Positions 1 to 6,647 of a DNA stretch of 15,649 bases are shown here, piece after piece. Origin of the DNA: Marinobacterium sp. xm-d-530 (GTDB lineage: Bacteria > Pseudomonadota > Gammaproteobacteria > Pseudomonadales > Balneatricaceae); NCBI GenBank assembly GCA_949499045.1, contig CATEEE010000221.1:1-15649 (forward strand). Reading direction: 5' to 3'. The notes beneath the pieces are model-generated. The model was not told where the DNA came from. It made no database searches and saw only the letters and a list, made by a program, of their open reading frames with translations. The translations under genes were made by a program, and so were the position numbers. How positions within the stretch are numbered: the first letter of the stretch is position 1; the number at the start of each line of letters is the position of its first letter.

Positions 1-858
1 GTTGTGGATTATGCGTTAGCCGCTATTTATGAATATGCGGAACAAAGAGCATTAGATCCTCTAAGCCTTTCATACGGAGTTGTTGGTGCCGGTAACGTTG
101 GCTCTCGTTTAGTTAGTCGATTAACAGCGCTAGGAGTTGATGTTGTTGTGTCTGATCCTCCTCGTGCTACTCGAGATGCTTTATTTGTTGATACCCCTCT
201 TGAACAATTAATGGGGCAATCGGATGTTGTCTGTTGTCATTTGCCGTTAACCCATAGTGGTGAGCATGCGACTCATCATTTAATTGACGCGGCTCTTCTA
301 AAGACGCTGAAACCAGGTTCACTCCTTCTAAATGCTGGCCGAGGGCCTACAATCGGTGGTGAAGCGCTCTTGCAGGTTGCCAAACAGAGAACCGATATCA
401 CGTGTGTGATGGATGTGTGGGAGAAGGAGCCAACAGTCGAAAGAGAATTAGCGGAGCGTGTGTTGATAGGTACCCCTCACATTGCTGGCTATAGCCTTGA
501 AGGTAAGTTGCGTGGTACCTACATGCTATATGAACGCTACTGTGACCTTTTGGGACTTCCAGTTTCTTCCACTTTTGATAGCCTGTTTACAGAATATCCA
601 ACCCCTATGCTGGAATTAACTCGACAAACATCGGTCCAACAGGTGATTCAATCTGTCTACACCATCAAGGAGGATCATCAGCGCTTTATGGACTCTCTGA
701 CGCCTATTAATAGTCAACCTAAAGCCTTCGATCAGTTAAGAAAGGGCTACCCTGTACGTCGTGAATTCTCATCATTAAAGCTGTCAGGTCAGACAACAGG
801 CGCTATAAAAAGCGAGTTGGCTGCTCTAGGGTTTAAGGTGGATGAGGTTCAGGTATGA
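1..858 (+). CDS. pdxB: Erythronate-4-phosphate dehydrogenase, C-terminal part (5' end outside window)
   Basis: The protein oxidises 4-phosphoerythronate with NAD in the DXP-dependent route to pyridoxal phosphate and acts in the cytoplasm. The frame is open from base 1 with no convincing start, and the 285 visible residues compare with about 380 for the family, so roughly the first 95 residues lie to the left. Visible motifs are the Rossmann loop GAGNVG (about residues 29-34), the NAGRG segment with the conserved substrate arginine, DVWEKEP with the catalytic glutamate region, and GTPHIAGYSLEGK with the catalytic histidine. The GYSLEGK stretch is typical of PdxB rather than of other D-2-hydroxyacid dehydrogenases. 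The C-terminal tail matches the PdxB dimerisation region in length. The stop overlaps the next start (ATGA), which suggests translational coupling. The identity is firm; the true start cannot be seen. Confidence 0.92.
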   Translation, partial: VVDYALAAIYEYAEQRALDPLSLSYGVVGAGNVGSRLVSRLTALGVDVVVSDPPRATRDALFVDTPLEQLMGQSDVVCCHLPLTHSGEHATHHLIDAALLKTLKPGSLLLNAGRGPTIGGEALLQVAKQRTDITCVMDVWEKEPTVERELAERVLIGTPHIAGYSLEGKLRGTYMLYERYCDLLGLPVSSTFDSLFTEYPTPMLELTRQTSVQQVIQSVYTIKEDHQRFMDSLTPINSQPKAFDQLRKGYPVRREFSSLKLSGQTTGAIKSELAALGFKVDEVQV

Positions 859-1967
859 AGTTTCGTTTAGGTGTTTTGGTTAACCCTTATGCAGGTATTG
901 GTGGCAGTGTTGCACTGAAAGGGAGTGATGGTGAATCAATCCGAGACGAAGCCTTAAATCGAGGGGCTCAGCAACTTGCACCAGTCAAAATGCGTCAGGC
1001 ACTAGAGGCTATTAAGAGCGATCAAATTAAGCTTTATACCTGGGGCGGTGCCATGGGGGAAGAGTCCATCAGCTCCTTAGCATTGGATTGCCAAGTATTA
1101 GGTTCGCCGCAGCAGTGGCCGACCACCGCCGAGGATACGTTGATCGCAGCCAGAGCAATGGTTGAGGATGGGGTCGATCTTATTCTGTTTGCTGGTGGTG
1201 ATGGTACAGCGCGCAATATTTATGAAGCCATTCAGCAACAGGTTCCTGTCCTGGGTGTTCCGGCCGGTGTGAAAATTCACTCGGGCGTTTATACACTGAC
1301 GCCTTCGCTAGCGGGGGCTCTAATTACTGATCTTATTGAAGGGCGTTTAGTCCGCATGGAGCAGGCTGAGGTTCGCGACATTGATGAGTCAGAGTTTAGG
1401 CAGGGGCGAGTTCGTGCACAGTATTATGGCGAGTTGCTTGTACCAGCTGAGCATCAATATGTGCAATCCGTGAAAGAGGGTGGCAAAGAAGTTGAGGAGC
1501 TAGTTGTCGCCGATATTGCAGCTGATTTTATTGAACAGATGGATCCTGATCTTCTCTACGTAATGGGCTCAGGTACGACCGTCGCGGCGATCATGGATGA
1601 ATTGGGGCTTGAAAATACACTCTTGGGTACAGATCTGATCAGAAATGGAGAGATCATAGCCAGTGATTGCTCTGCACAGCAGTTACTGGAATTAATTGGG
1701 GATGCCCCTTTTAAGGTAGTCATTACACCGATTGGCGGGCAGGGGCATCTGCTCGGTCGAGGTAATCAGCAGTTGAGCGCAGAGCTGATTCAAAAGATTG
1801 GATTAGCGGGGTTGTATGTCGTTGCGACACGCTCGAAAATTGTCGGGTTGAATGGGCGTCCGCTCATTATCGACAGTGGTGACCCAGAGTTGGATCGGAA
1901 ATTAACCGGTGTGGTCACTGTACACACCGGTTATCGCGATGCTGTTATCTACCGAGTGGGTATTTAA
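855..1967 (+). CDS. ATP-NAD kinase-like protein (COG3199 type)
   Basis: This 370-residue protein belongs to the diacylglycerol/NAD kinase fold group. It shows NPYAGIGG at residues 10-17 and the signature loop GGDGTAR at 114-120, which binds phosphates in NAD kinases. A second glycine-rich stretch, VMGSGTT, follows near residue 237, and TPIGGQGHLLGRGNQ occurs near 291. It is longer than canonical NadK and lacks the NadK-type DGLIVATPTGSTAYS block. A genuine nadK occurs at 8237, so this paralogue probably has another substrate or role. Family members are usually annotated as predicted polyphosphate- or ATP-dependent NAD kinases without biochemical proof, and some relatives are AcoX-like. The ATG overlaps the pdxB stop by 4 nt. 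The 3' end overlaps the convergent htpX stop through a shared TTAA. Confidence 0.8.
   Translation: MKFRLGVLVNPYAGIGGSVALKGSDGESIRDEALNRGAQQLAPVKMRQALEAIKSDQIKLYTWGGAMGEESISSLALDCQVLGSPQQWPTTAEDTLIAARAMVEDGVDLILFAGGDGTARNIYEAIQQQVPVLGVPAGVKIHSGVYTLTPSLAGALITDLIEGRLVRMEQAEVRDIDESEFRQGRVRAQYYGELLVPAEHQYVQSVKEGGKEVEELVVADIAADFIEQMDPDLLYVMGSGTTVAAIMDELGLENTLLGTDLIRNGEIIASDCSAQQLLELIGDAPFKVVITPIGGQGHLLGRGNQQLSAELIQKIGLAGLYVVATRSKIVGLNGRPLIIDSGDPELDRKLTGVVTVHTGYRDAVIYRVGI
1903..1933. other. Perfect 11-bp inverted repeat near the end of the ATP-NAD kinase-like gene
   Basis: TAACCGGTGTG (1903-1913) is the exact reverse complement of CACACCGGTTA (1923-1933), with a 9-base loop. It lies inside the coding region, 32 nt before the stop. 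No T-run follows on either strand, so it is not a standard intrinsic terminator. The two convergent genes here leave no intergenic space for a terminator, so a hairpin at this place could mark or protect the mRNA 3' ends. That role is inferred. Confidence 0.5.
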
Positions 1968-2851
1968 CGGCGATTTTGCAGAGCTTCGATTCGGGCTGCT
2001 AGAGGCGGGTGGCTTGCAAACATCTCCATAAAACCCTGTTTCTTGATGCTGCTGATTCCGAATGCGGTGAGTTGGCCAGATAATTCCTGTGCCTGACCGG
2101 ATTCAGCTTGTAGTCTCTGTAGAGCGTTAATCATACCCTGCTTACTGGCTAGATCGGCCCCAGCTTCATCGGCACGGAACTCGCGTCGACGTGAGAACCA
2201 AGCCACAATCATGTGAGCAAATACGGCAAATACAATTTCAGCGATAAAGGTTGCGATGTAAAAGCCTATACCTACACCACCTGAGTTGTCGCCACGGCGT
2301 AAGAAACTGTCAACGGCATAGCCGACGATACGAGCTAGGAACATAACGAAGGTGTTGATAATGCCTTGAATCAACGACAGGGTGACCATGTCGCCATTCG
2401 CCACGTGACCCACCTCGTGAGCCAGAACGGCTTTAACTTCATCAGCTTTGAATCGCGATAGCAGACCGCTACTCACTGCCACCAGTGCGTTATTCTTATT
2501 CCAACCAGTAGCAAAAGCATTAGCAGCATTGGACGGGAATATACCAACCTCAGGCATGCCAATGCCGGCTTTTTGAGCCAGCTCTGCAACGGTGTCGACC
2601 AACCATTTCTCCTCTGCAGTGCGAGGCTGGTCAATGATTTGAGTGCCCGTTGTTCTCTTGGCCATCCACTTAGAGATGAATAGGGAAATGAATGATCCAG
2701 CAAAGCCAAACACGGCACAGAAGGCAAGAAGTGCGCCAAGATCTAAACCGTTGGAGGTTAGATAGGGACCAACACCAAGGATGTTAAGCGTCAAACTGGC
2801 CACCAGAATGATGGCTAGGTTGGTGGCTAAGAAGAGTATTATTCTGAGCAT
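1964..2851 (-). CDS. htpX: Membrane zinc metalloprotease HtpX
   Basis: HtpX is an inner-membrane M48 protease that degrades damaged or misfolded membrane proteins alongside FtsH. The 295 residues match the usual length (about 293). Two N-terminal membrane segments (about residues 3-25 and 38-60) precede the zinc motif HEVGH at 145-149. Two more hydrophobic segments follow (about 156-180 and 195-218). REFRADEAGAD near 223 supplies the third zinc ligand, most likely Glu224. The ATG at 2851 has a good Shine-Dalgarno, GAGGAAG (2866-2860), 8 nt away. In E. coli, htpX is induced by heat shock and by envelope stress; here a heat-shock-like promoter and an unusual leader hairpin lie just upstream. 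It lies downstream of the 122-residue gene on the same strand, 94 nt apart. It converges on the ATP-NAD kinase-like gene with a 4-nt stop overlap. Confidence 0.96.
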   Translation of the reverse strand: MLRIILFLATNLAIILVASLTLNILGVGPYLTSNGLDLGALLAFCAVFGFAGSFISLFISKWMAKRTTGTQIIDQPRTAEEKWLVDTVAELAQKAGIGMPEVGIFPSNAANAFATGWNKNNALVAVSSGLLSRFKADEVKAVLAHEVGHVANGDMVTLSLIQGIINTFVMFLARIVGYAVDSFLRRGDNSGGVGIGFYIATFIAEIVFAVFAHMIVAWFSRRREFRADEAGADLASKQGMINALQRLQAESGQAQELSGQLTAFGISSIKKQGFMEMFASHPPLAARIEALQNRR

Positions 2852-2911
2852 TTAGGCTGCTTCCTCAAACAATTTACTTACTACCGTAAATGGTGGCGAA
2901 GCAACCTAAAT
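2850..2911 (-). promoter_or_regulatory. htpX leader hairpin covering the ribosome binding site
   Basis: In the htpX mRNA, AUUUAGGUUGCUUC (2911-2898) can pair with GAAGCAGCCUAAAU (2863-2850). This gives 14 consecutive pairs including one G-U. The right arm contains most of the Shine-Dalgarno (GGAAG part, 2864-2860) and the first two bases of the AUG. Inside the 34-nt loop a second 6-bp helix can form between AUUUAC (2891-2886) and GUAAAU (2877-2872). The wobble is a pair only in the minus-strand RNA; on the other strand it is a C/A mismatch, which favours an RNA role for htpX. Such a structure would hide the start site until melted, bound or bypassed. The regulatory effect is inferred. Confidence 0.55.
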
Positions 2912-2916
2912 TCAAC
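2888..2916 (-). promoter_or_regulatory. Heat-shock (RpoH/sigma-32)-like promoter for htpX
   Basis: Reading the minus strand, GTTGAAT (2916-2910) resembles the sigma-32 -35 element CTTGAAA. After 14 nt, CACCATTT (2895-2888) matches the -10 element CCCCATNT in all but one fixed position. The position about 35 nt upstream of the htpX ATG and the known heat-shock control of htpX in enterics both fit. Transcription would begin near 2880, downstream of the left arm of the leader hairpin. A short palindrome, AACCTTTAAGGTT (2926-2914), overlaps the -35 element. This is a pattern match only. Confidence 0.45.
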
Positions 2917-2930
2917 CTTAAAGGTTCGCT

Positions 2931-2959
2931 ATTAAAGGCGCACTCTTACAGGTTTACAA
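2931..2959 (-). promoter_or_regulatory. Possible sigma-70 promoter upstream of htpX
   Basis: On the minus strand TTGTAA (2959-2954) and TTTAAT (2936-2931) are separated by 17 nt. The -10 matches the consensus at 5 of 6 bases and the -35 at 4 of 6. The -35 overlaps the last codons of the 122-residue gene. A transcript from here would start near 2924 and include the complete RBS-covering hairpin of htpX. Read-through from the upstream gene would do the same. The match is weak to moderate. Confidence 0.3.
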
Positions 2960-3314
2960 CGCGTGCTTCGATGGAATCACGCAACTCTTGATAAGAGTCG
3001 ATGTTTTCAGGAGCGAAATAGAGTTTGTAGTAGACCTTTTCACGCACGCGGTTAACCCCTTCACGGCTTTCACCGGTCATCGATGCATAGGTGTGTGCCA
3101 TTTGTAGGTGAATGACCAGTGTGCCAGCCGGTTGAGTAAACGAGTTGCCTGCTAAATTAACACGCTGGCGCGGTTCATGTTGTGAGTAAAAAGAGATCTC
3201 ACCAATGTGTGCCATGTTGATTAGAAAGTTTGAAGTAATGTCCACAACCAACTTCTTATCCATGCCGTTGTGGTTCATTTTAATACCGCGATCTTTTTTG
3301 ATCTTTAAAAACAT
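2946..3314 (-). CDS. Conserved-looking hypothetical protein, 122 residues
   Basis: I do not recognise this family. The protein is soluble, with no signal peptide or membrane segment. A lysine-rich N-terminus (MFLKIKKDRG) is followed by a mixed region with likely beta strands around VVDITSNF, GEISFYSQ and GTLVIHLQMAH. The C-terminal half is charged and may be helical (VREKVYYKLYFAPENIDSYQELRDSIEARVV). The start at 3314 is supported by a strong Shine-Dalgarno, AGGAG, 5 nt upstream. The short alternative at Met13 has no such site. It sits between alaA and htpX on the same strand; a small gene at this place is something I recall from pseudomonad-type genomes. No function is assigned. Confidence 0.75.
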   Translation of the reverse strand: MFLKIKKDRGIKMNHNGMDKKLVVDITSNFLINMAHIGEISFYSQHEPRQRVNLAGNSFTQPAGTLVIHLQMAHTYASMTGESREGVNRVREKVYYKLYFAPENIDSYQELRDSIEARVVNL

Positions 3315-3337
3315 AACTACTCCTGTTTTAAAGTCGC

Positions 3338-3366
3338 ACTATAGTCTGGTTATATGACAGTGATAC
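3338..3366 (-). promoter_or_regulatory. Possible promoter of the 122-residue gene
   Basis: On the minus strand a -10 element TATAGT (3343-3338; 5 of 6 bases) lies 23 nt upstream of the start codon. A poor -35, GTATCA (3366-3361), sits 17 nt further up. It lies in the 80-nt gap after alaA, which shows no clear terminator. Confidence 0.33.
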
Positions 3367-3394
3367 GACATTGCTCCATTCCGTAGAGCACTGG

Positions 3395-4609
3395 TTACTG
3401 TTTGTAGGTTTTTAGGAAGGTACCTATTCTTGAGATGGCATCTTCCAATAGTCTTGGTTCTGGTAAAAAAACAATTCTAAAGTGTTGAGTATCCGGTAAG
3501 TTAAAACCACTACCATGCACAATCAGCACTTTTTGCTGCTGAAGCAGATCCAGCGCGAATTTCTCGTCATTGCTGATAGGATGAATCTCGGGGTCTAACT
3601 TCACAAAACAATACATCGCCCCCTTGGGTTTGACGCAGCTAACTCCAGGAATATCGTTCAGCATCTTATAAGCGATATCTCGCTGATCACATAGGCGACC
3701 ACCAGGAACAATGAGTTCATTAATCGATTGATAGCCACCCAACGCAGTTTGAATTGCGTTTTGTGCCGGTACATTGGCACATAGACGCATGTTGGCCAGC
3801 ATCTCTAAGCCTTCGATATAATCATTTGCCGTGTGCTTAGGACCACTCATAAACATCCAACCCGAACGGAAGCCCGCTGCACGGTAAGTCTTTGACAAAC
3901 CGTTAAATGTGCAGACCAATACATCATCAGTCAGTGATGCGATTGAGGTGTGTTTAGCTTCGTCGTAAAGAATCTTGTCGTAGATCTCGTCAGCAAAAAT
4001 GATCAAGCTATGTTCGCGAGCTAGCTCAATAATCTCTTTAAGAACCGATTCTGGGTAGAGTGCCCCTGTTGGATTGTTAGGGTTAATGACAACAATCCCG
4101 CGGGTGTGCTCGGAAATTTTGCTACGAATATCCTCAATATTTGGGAACCACTCTCGATCTTCGTCACACTGATAGTGAACCGGTGTACCGCCTGCCAGGC
4201 TGACCGCAGCCGTCCAAAGCGGGTAGTCAGGCGCCGGAATTAACATCTCATCGTTATCGTTGAGAAGCCCCTGCATTGCCATCACAATCAGTTCAGAGAC
4301 GCCATTACCGATGTAGATATCTTCTATGGTGACATCTTTAATGCCCTTGCGTTGTGACTCCTGCATGACCGCTTTACGAGCGGCAAACAGACCTTTTGAA
4401 TCACAGTAGCCCTGTGCGCTGGGCAAGTTATAGATGACGTCTTGAACAATCTCGTCTGGGGCATCAAAGCCCCATGGGGCCGGGTTACCGATATTCAGTT
4501 TTAAAATTTTGTGACCGTCCTCTTCTAAGCGTTTTGCTTCTTGAAGGACAGGTCCACGAATGTCGTAACATACATTGTTGAGTTTGTTGGACTTTCTAAT
4601 CTGAGACAT
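3395..4609 (-). CDS. alaA: Glutamate-pyruvate aminotransferase (alanine synthesis)
   Basis: AlaA is a PLP-dependent class I aminotransferase that makes alanine from pyruvate and glutamate in the cytoplasm. The 404-residue product is very similar along its length to E. coli AlaA (405 residues). Shared blocks include NVCYDIRGPVL, LNIGNPAPWGFDAPDEI, INPNNPTGA, FADEIYDKILYDEA and RLCANVPAQ. The PLP lysine is Lys240 in FNGLSKTYRAAGFRSGW, and an arginine in the HFRIVFLPEPR segment would bind the substrate carboxylate. I place the start at 4609 (MSQIRKSNKL), which aligns with the E. coli N-terminus and has AGAAGAG 8 nt upstream. A GTG six codons earlier would put that site inside the coding region. 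msrB is divergent across a gap of about 160 nt. Confidence 0.95.
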   Translation of the reverse strand: MSQIRKSNKLNNVCYDIRGPVLQEAKRLEEDGHKILKLNIGNPAPWGFDAPDEIVQDVIYNLPSAQGYCDSKGLFAARKAVMQESQRKGIKDVTIEDIYIGNGVSELIVMAMQGLLNDNDEMLIPAPDYPLWTAAVSLAGGTPVHYQCDEDREWFPNIEDIRSKISEHTRGIVVINPNNPTGALYPESVLKEIIELAREHSLIIFADEIYDKILYDEAKHTSIASLTDDVLVCTFNGLSKTYRAAGFRSGWMFMSGPKHTANDYIEGLEMLANMRLCANVPAQNAIQTALGGYQSINELIVPGGRLCDQRDIAYKMLNDIPGVSCVKPKGAMYCFVKLDPEIHPISNDEKFALDLLQQQKVLIVHGSGFNLPDTQHFRIVFLPEPRLLEDAISRIGTFLKTYKQ

Positions 4610-4772
4610 CGGTAGAGCTCTTCTCACGGGGAGATTAATTTAAAGGGGATCGATTTGAGTAGAATACGTCGTAATAGCAACGTGTTGGTAAGCAAACCGT
4701 GTTAGCTGTAACTATACGACTTTGCTCGGTTTGGGTATAGAGTTTACCTTACTCTTAGAGAGGTTTTTCATA

Positions 4773-5171
4773 ATGCAAAAAGATGATTTTAAAGACGATG
4801 AGTACTGGCGAGACAAGTTGTCAGCTGAAGAGTTCTATATATGCCGCCAAAAAGGAACAGAGCGTGCCTTTACTGGGGCCTATTTTGATGAGAAACGATC
4901 TGGTTTATATCGTTGCAAATGCTGCGATGCCGAACTGTTTGATAGCACTCTGAAATATGATTCGGGATGTGGTTGGCCCAGTTTCTTTGATGAGTTGGGT
5001 GAGGGGAGGGTGGATCAGCATCCTGACCACTCGCATGGTATGGTGCGCACAGAAATTACCTGCAGTCAGTGTGGATCCCATTTGGGCCACATTTTCCCGG
5101 ATGGTCCGAATCCAACGGGCGTTCGATACTGTGTTAACTCTGCATCACTCAATTTTGAACCGGATCACTGA
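4773..5171 (+). CDS. msrB: Peptide-methionine (R)-S-oxide reductase
   Basis: MsrB reduces methionine-R-sulfoxide in oxidised proteins using thioredoxin. The 132-residue product has the full family pattern. A structural zinc is held by Cys48/Cys51 (CKCC) and Cys97/Cys100 (CSQC). The substrate site contains CGWPSF at 66-71, and the catalytic cysteine is Cys120 in RYCVNSASL. HSHGMVRTE and GHIFPDGP are also family blocks. The start at 4773 aligns with the usual N-terminus and has AGAGAGG (4757-4763) 9 nt upstream; an in-frame ATG at 4722 would add 17 untypical residues. Its stop (TGA) overlaps the ATG of the next gene by one base, so the two are probably co-translated. Together they suggest a small damage-repair unit. 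Confidence 0.96.
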   Translation: MQKDDFKDDEYWRDKLSAEEFYICRQKGTERAFTGAYFDEKRSGLYRCKCCDAELFDSTLKYDSGCGWPSFFDELGEGRVDQHPDHSHGMVRTEITCSQCGSHLGHIFPDGPNPTGVRYCVNSASLNFEPDH

Positions 5172-5842
5172 TGAAATCATTTGCACAGATTTTGCAACAA
5201 GCTAAGCACTTTCATTCCGGCTGGAGCGATTCTGAGCTATTAGGTCCTAGGGCGGCTAATCGAGCAGAGCTTTTGGCAACTCCGGATGATCGTATCTTGT
5301 CGGCGATGACCTGGCGTATTTTCTGTGCGGGTCTCAAACGCTCGTTAGTGGACGGCAAGTGGCCGGCCTTTGAGAAGGCCTTTTTTGGATTCGATCCTGA
5401 GAAGGTTTCGCTAATGAGTGATGATCACCTCGATGCATTAATGCAGAACAGAGATCTCATTCGCCACTTTGGAAAAATTAAAGCGACTCGTATCAACGCT
5501 TTAATGATTCATGAGGTTAGTCAAAAGCTGGGCGGTTTTGGTCAGTTCTTGGCTGATTGGCCGATAGAGGATACCGTCGTTGGTTTGTGGAGTTATCTTA
5601 AAAAAGAGGGCGCGCAGCTGGGTGGCAACTCAGGGGCTTATGCACTTCGTATTGTGGGGCGAGACAGTCCAGTCCTGACGGATGATGTTGTGGTTGCGTT
5701 GAAAGCGCAGGGTATTATTGATAAACGTCCCACAGCTAAGCGTGATCTGCTTCTGGTTCAAGAGGCATTCAATCAATGGCGAAGTGAGTCGGGCTTTGAT
5801 CTATGCCAAATCAGTCGTCTATTAGCCAGATCCATTGGTTAG
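5171..5842 (+). CDS. DNA-3-methyladenine glycosylase I (TAG)-like protein
   Basis: This 223-residue protein resembles the TAG superfamily, whose proven members remove 3-methyladenine from DNA. The recognisable core runs from LSAMTWRIFCAGL through WPAFEKAFFGFDPEKV to DLIRHFGKIKATRINA (residues 43-110). It parallels the E. coli TAG segments QQAGLSW, FHQFDPVKV and GIIRHRGKIQAIIGNA. There are clear differences. The glutamate that recognises the base in E. coli TAG (Glu38) aligns with Arg49. The zinc-snap ligands (an N-terminal Cys/His pair and a C-terminal His-x3-Cys) are not visible. The C-terminus (about 165-223) is instead TDDVVVALKAQG...KRDLLLVQEAFNQWR. I recall similar divergent TAG-family proteins in proteobacteria, so this is likely a subfamily rather than a broken gene. 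The substrate is uncertain. Confidence 0.8.
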   Translation: MKSFAQILQQAKHFHSGWSDSELLGPRAANRAELLATPDDRILSAMTWRIFCAGLKRSLVDGKWPAFEKAFFGFDPEKVSLMSDDHLDALMQNRDLIRHFGKIKATRINALMIHEVSQKLGGFGQFLADWPIEDTVVGLWSYLKKEGAQLGGNSGAYALRIVGRDSPVLTDDVVVALKAQGIIDKRPTAKRDLLLVQEAFNQWRSESGFDLCQISRLLARSIG

Positions 5843-5846
5843 TAGA

Positions 5847-6401
5847 CTACCGATGCAAGCAGGTTACCTGGCTTAGAAAAGTCTCTAGATCTTCTGCAAT
5901 GACGCTGAACTTTTTCTGCCCAGGCTTTTCGAGAAGCACTCGCCCGGTACTGCTCTCAACTGAAAGGATCTGATCTCCGTCGGGTTCAGTGGTAGCAAAG
6001 AAAAAGCTAATAGTTTGTCTCATTCGTTTTTTGTTCAGTGCGTGGCCAATTAGGTTCTCTCTTAAGCGTTCTAGATCGTCTGGGTTCCAGACAAAAATTA
6101 GGCTCAACTCACCTTCAGTGTGATTGGCTAGTATGGGTTGTGACCAAAAGCAGGTGTAGTAATCGATGATCGATTGGGGAATATCAATCTCTAGAGCATC
6201 GGACAGTCTTTCAAACATGTCCAGAGGTGTATTCTCGATAGAGGCTGGTAACCACTCACACTCATGATCGACCTCAAAACCAGGCCGTAGTGCGGGGCTC
6301 AACCAATCATCTTCAACCAGAATGGTTGGATTGCCTTGCTGTTGGCATTCTGATGTGAATTCGTCGAAGAGACGAGTCAGTTGAGCAGTAACGGCGGACA
6401 T
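5847..6401 (-). CDS. syd: SecY-interacting protein Syd
   Basis: Syd is a soluble protein that binds the cytoplasmic face of SecY and acts in translocon quality control. The 184 residues match the usual length of about 181. The best family marker is the block LERLRENLIGHALNKKRMRQTISFFFAT (residues 114-141), close to E. coli [21 protein letters not shown]. An acidic N-terminal half (DHECEWLPA) and a C-terminal segment with SSTGRVLLEKPG also fit. The start at 6401 has GAGAGA about 8 nt upstream; an upstream in-frame ATG at 6440 would add 13 residues without a good binding site. It converges on the TAG-like gene, with 4 nt between stop codons and no terminator. Confidence 0.88.
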   Translation of the reverse strand: MSAVTAQLTRLFDEFTSECQQQGNPTILVEDDWLSPALRPGFEVDHECEWLPASIENTPLDMFERLSDALEIDIPQSIIDYYTCFWSQPILANHTEGELSLIFVWNPDDLERLRENLIGHALNKKRMRQTISFFFATTEPDGDQILSVESSTGRVLLEKPGQKKFSVIAEDLETFLSQVTCLHR

Positions 6402-6503
6402 GTCATTTCTCTCTAATTTATCCAGCGCGTAGATTAACAAATAATCAACCTTCAGTTTGGTTTAAAAAAATCGCTATTTTTTAGAAAAATATCGGATAAA
6501 GGT

Positions 6504-6531
6504 TTGACTCTGCTCGAAAAGCCATTAAAAT
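6504..6531 (+). promoter_or_regulatory. Promoter of the tRNA cluster
   Basis: TTGACT (6504-6509; 5 of 6 consensus bases) and TAAAAT (6526-6531; 5 of 6) are spaced by 16 nt. The following bases, TCGCACCC, form a G/C-rich discriminator as found in stringently controlled stable-RNA promoters. Just upstream, at about 6476-6492, A and T runs resemble an UP element. It points to the first tRNA, 40 nt downstream. Confidence 0.7.
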
Positions 6532-6546
6532 TCGCACCCTGTTCTT

Positions 6547-6560
6547 GAGCAGCAATGCTC
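6547..6560 (+). other. Small GNRA-loop hairpin in the tRNA leader
   Basis: GAGCA (6547-6551), GCAA, TGCTC (6556-6560) forms a 5-bp stem with a stable GNRA tetraloop in the RNA. It lies between the promoter and the first tRNA-Asp, 10 nt before the mature 5' end. It may assist 5' processing or protect the leader; this is inferred. Confidence 0.4.
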
Positions 6561-6570
6561 AGTTACTGCT

Positions 6571-6647
6571 GGAGCGGTAGTTCAGTTGGTTAGAATACCT
6601 GCCTGTCACGCAGGGGGTCGCGGGTTCGAGTCCCGTCCGTTCCGCCA
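6571..6647 (+). tRNA. tRNA-Asp (GTC), copy 1
   Basis: A 77-nt cloverleaf with encoded CCA. The acceptor stem pairs GGAGCGG with CCGTTCC (one G-T pair). The anticodon stem pairs CCTGC with GCAGG around the loop CTGTCAC, with anticodon GTC at 6605-6607. The T arm CGGG-TTCGAGT-CCCG is standard. It is identical to the copy at 6860 and is followed directly by a scrambled partial copy of itself. Confidence 0.97.

Noticed and set aside
1034..1280. Minus-strand frames within the ATP-NAD kinase-like gene
   Set aside because: Shadow frames opposite a well-supported coding sequence, without family motifs.
4610..4627. GTG start for alaA at 4627
   Set aside because: It would place the Shine-Dalgarno inside the coding region, and the family N-terminus aligns with the ATG at 4609.
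4690..4740. Short inverted repeats (CAAACCG/CGGTTTG and CTATAC/GTATAG) between alaA and msrB
   Set aside because: Arms of 6-7 bp with long loops and no clear promoter nearby; expected by chance.
4722..4772. Upstream ATG start for msrB
   Set aside because: It adds 17 residues not seen in the family, and the good ribosome site belongs to the ATG at 4773.
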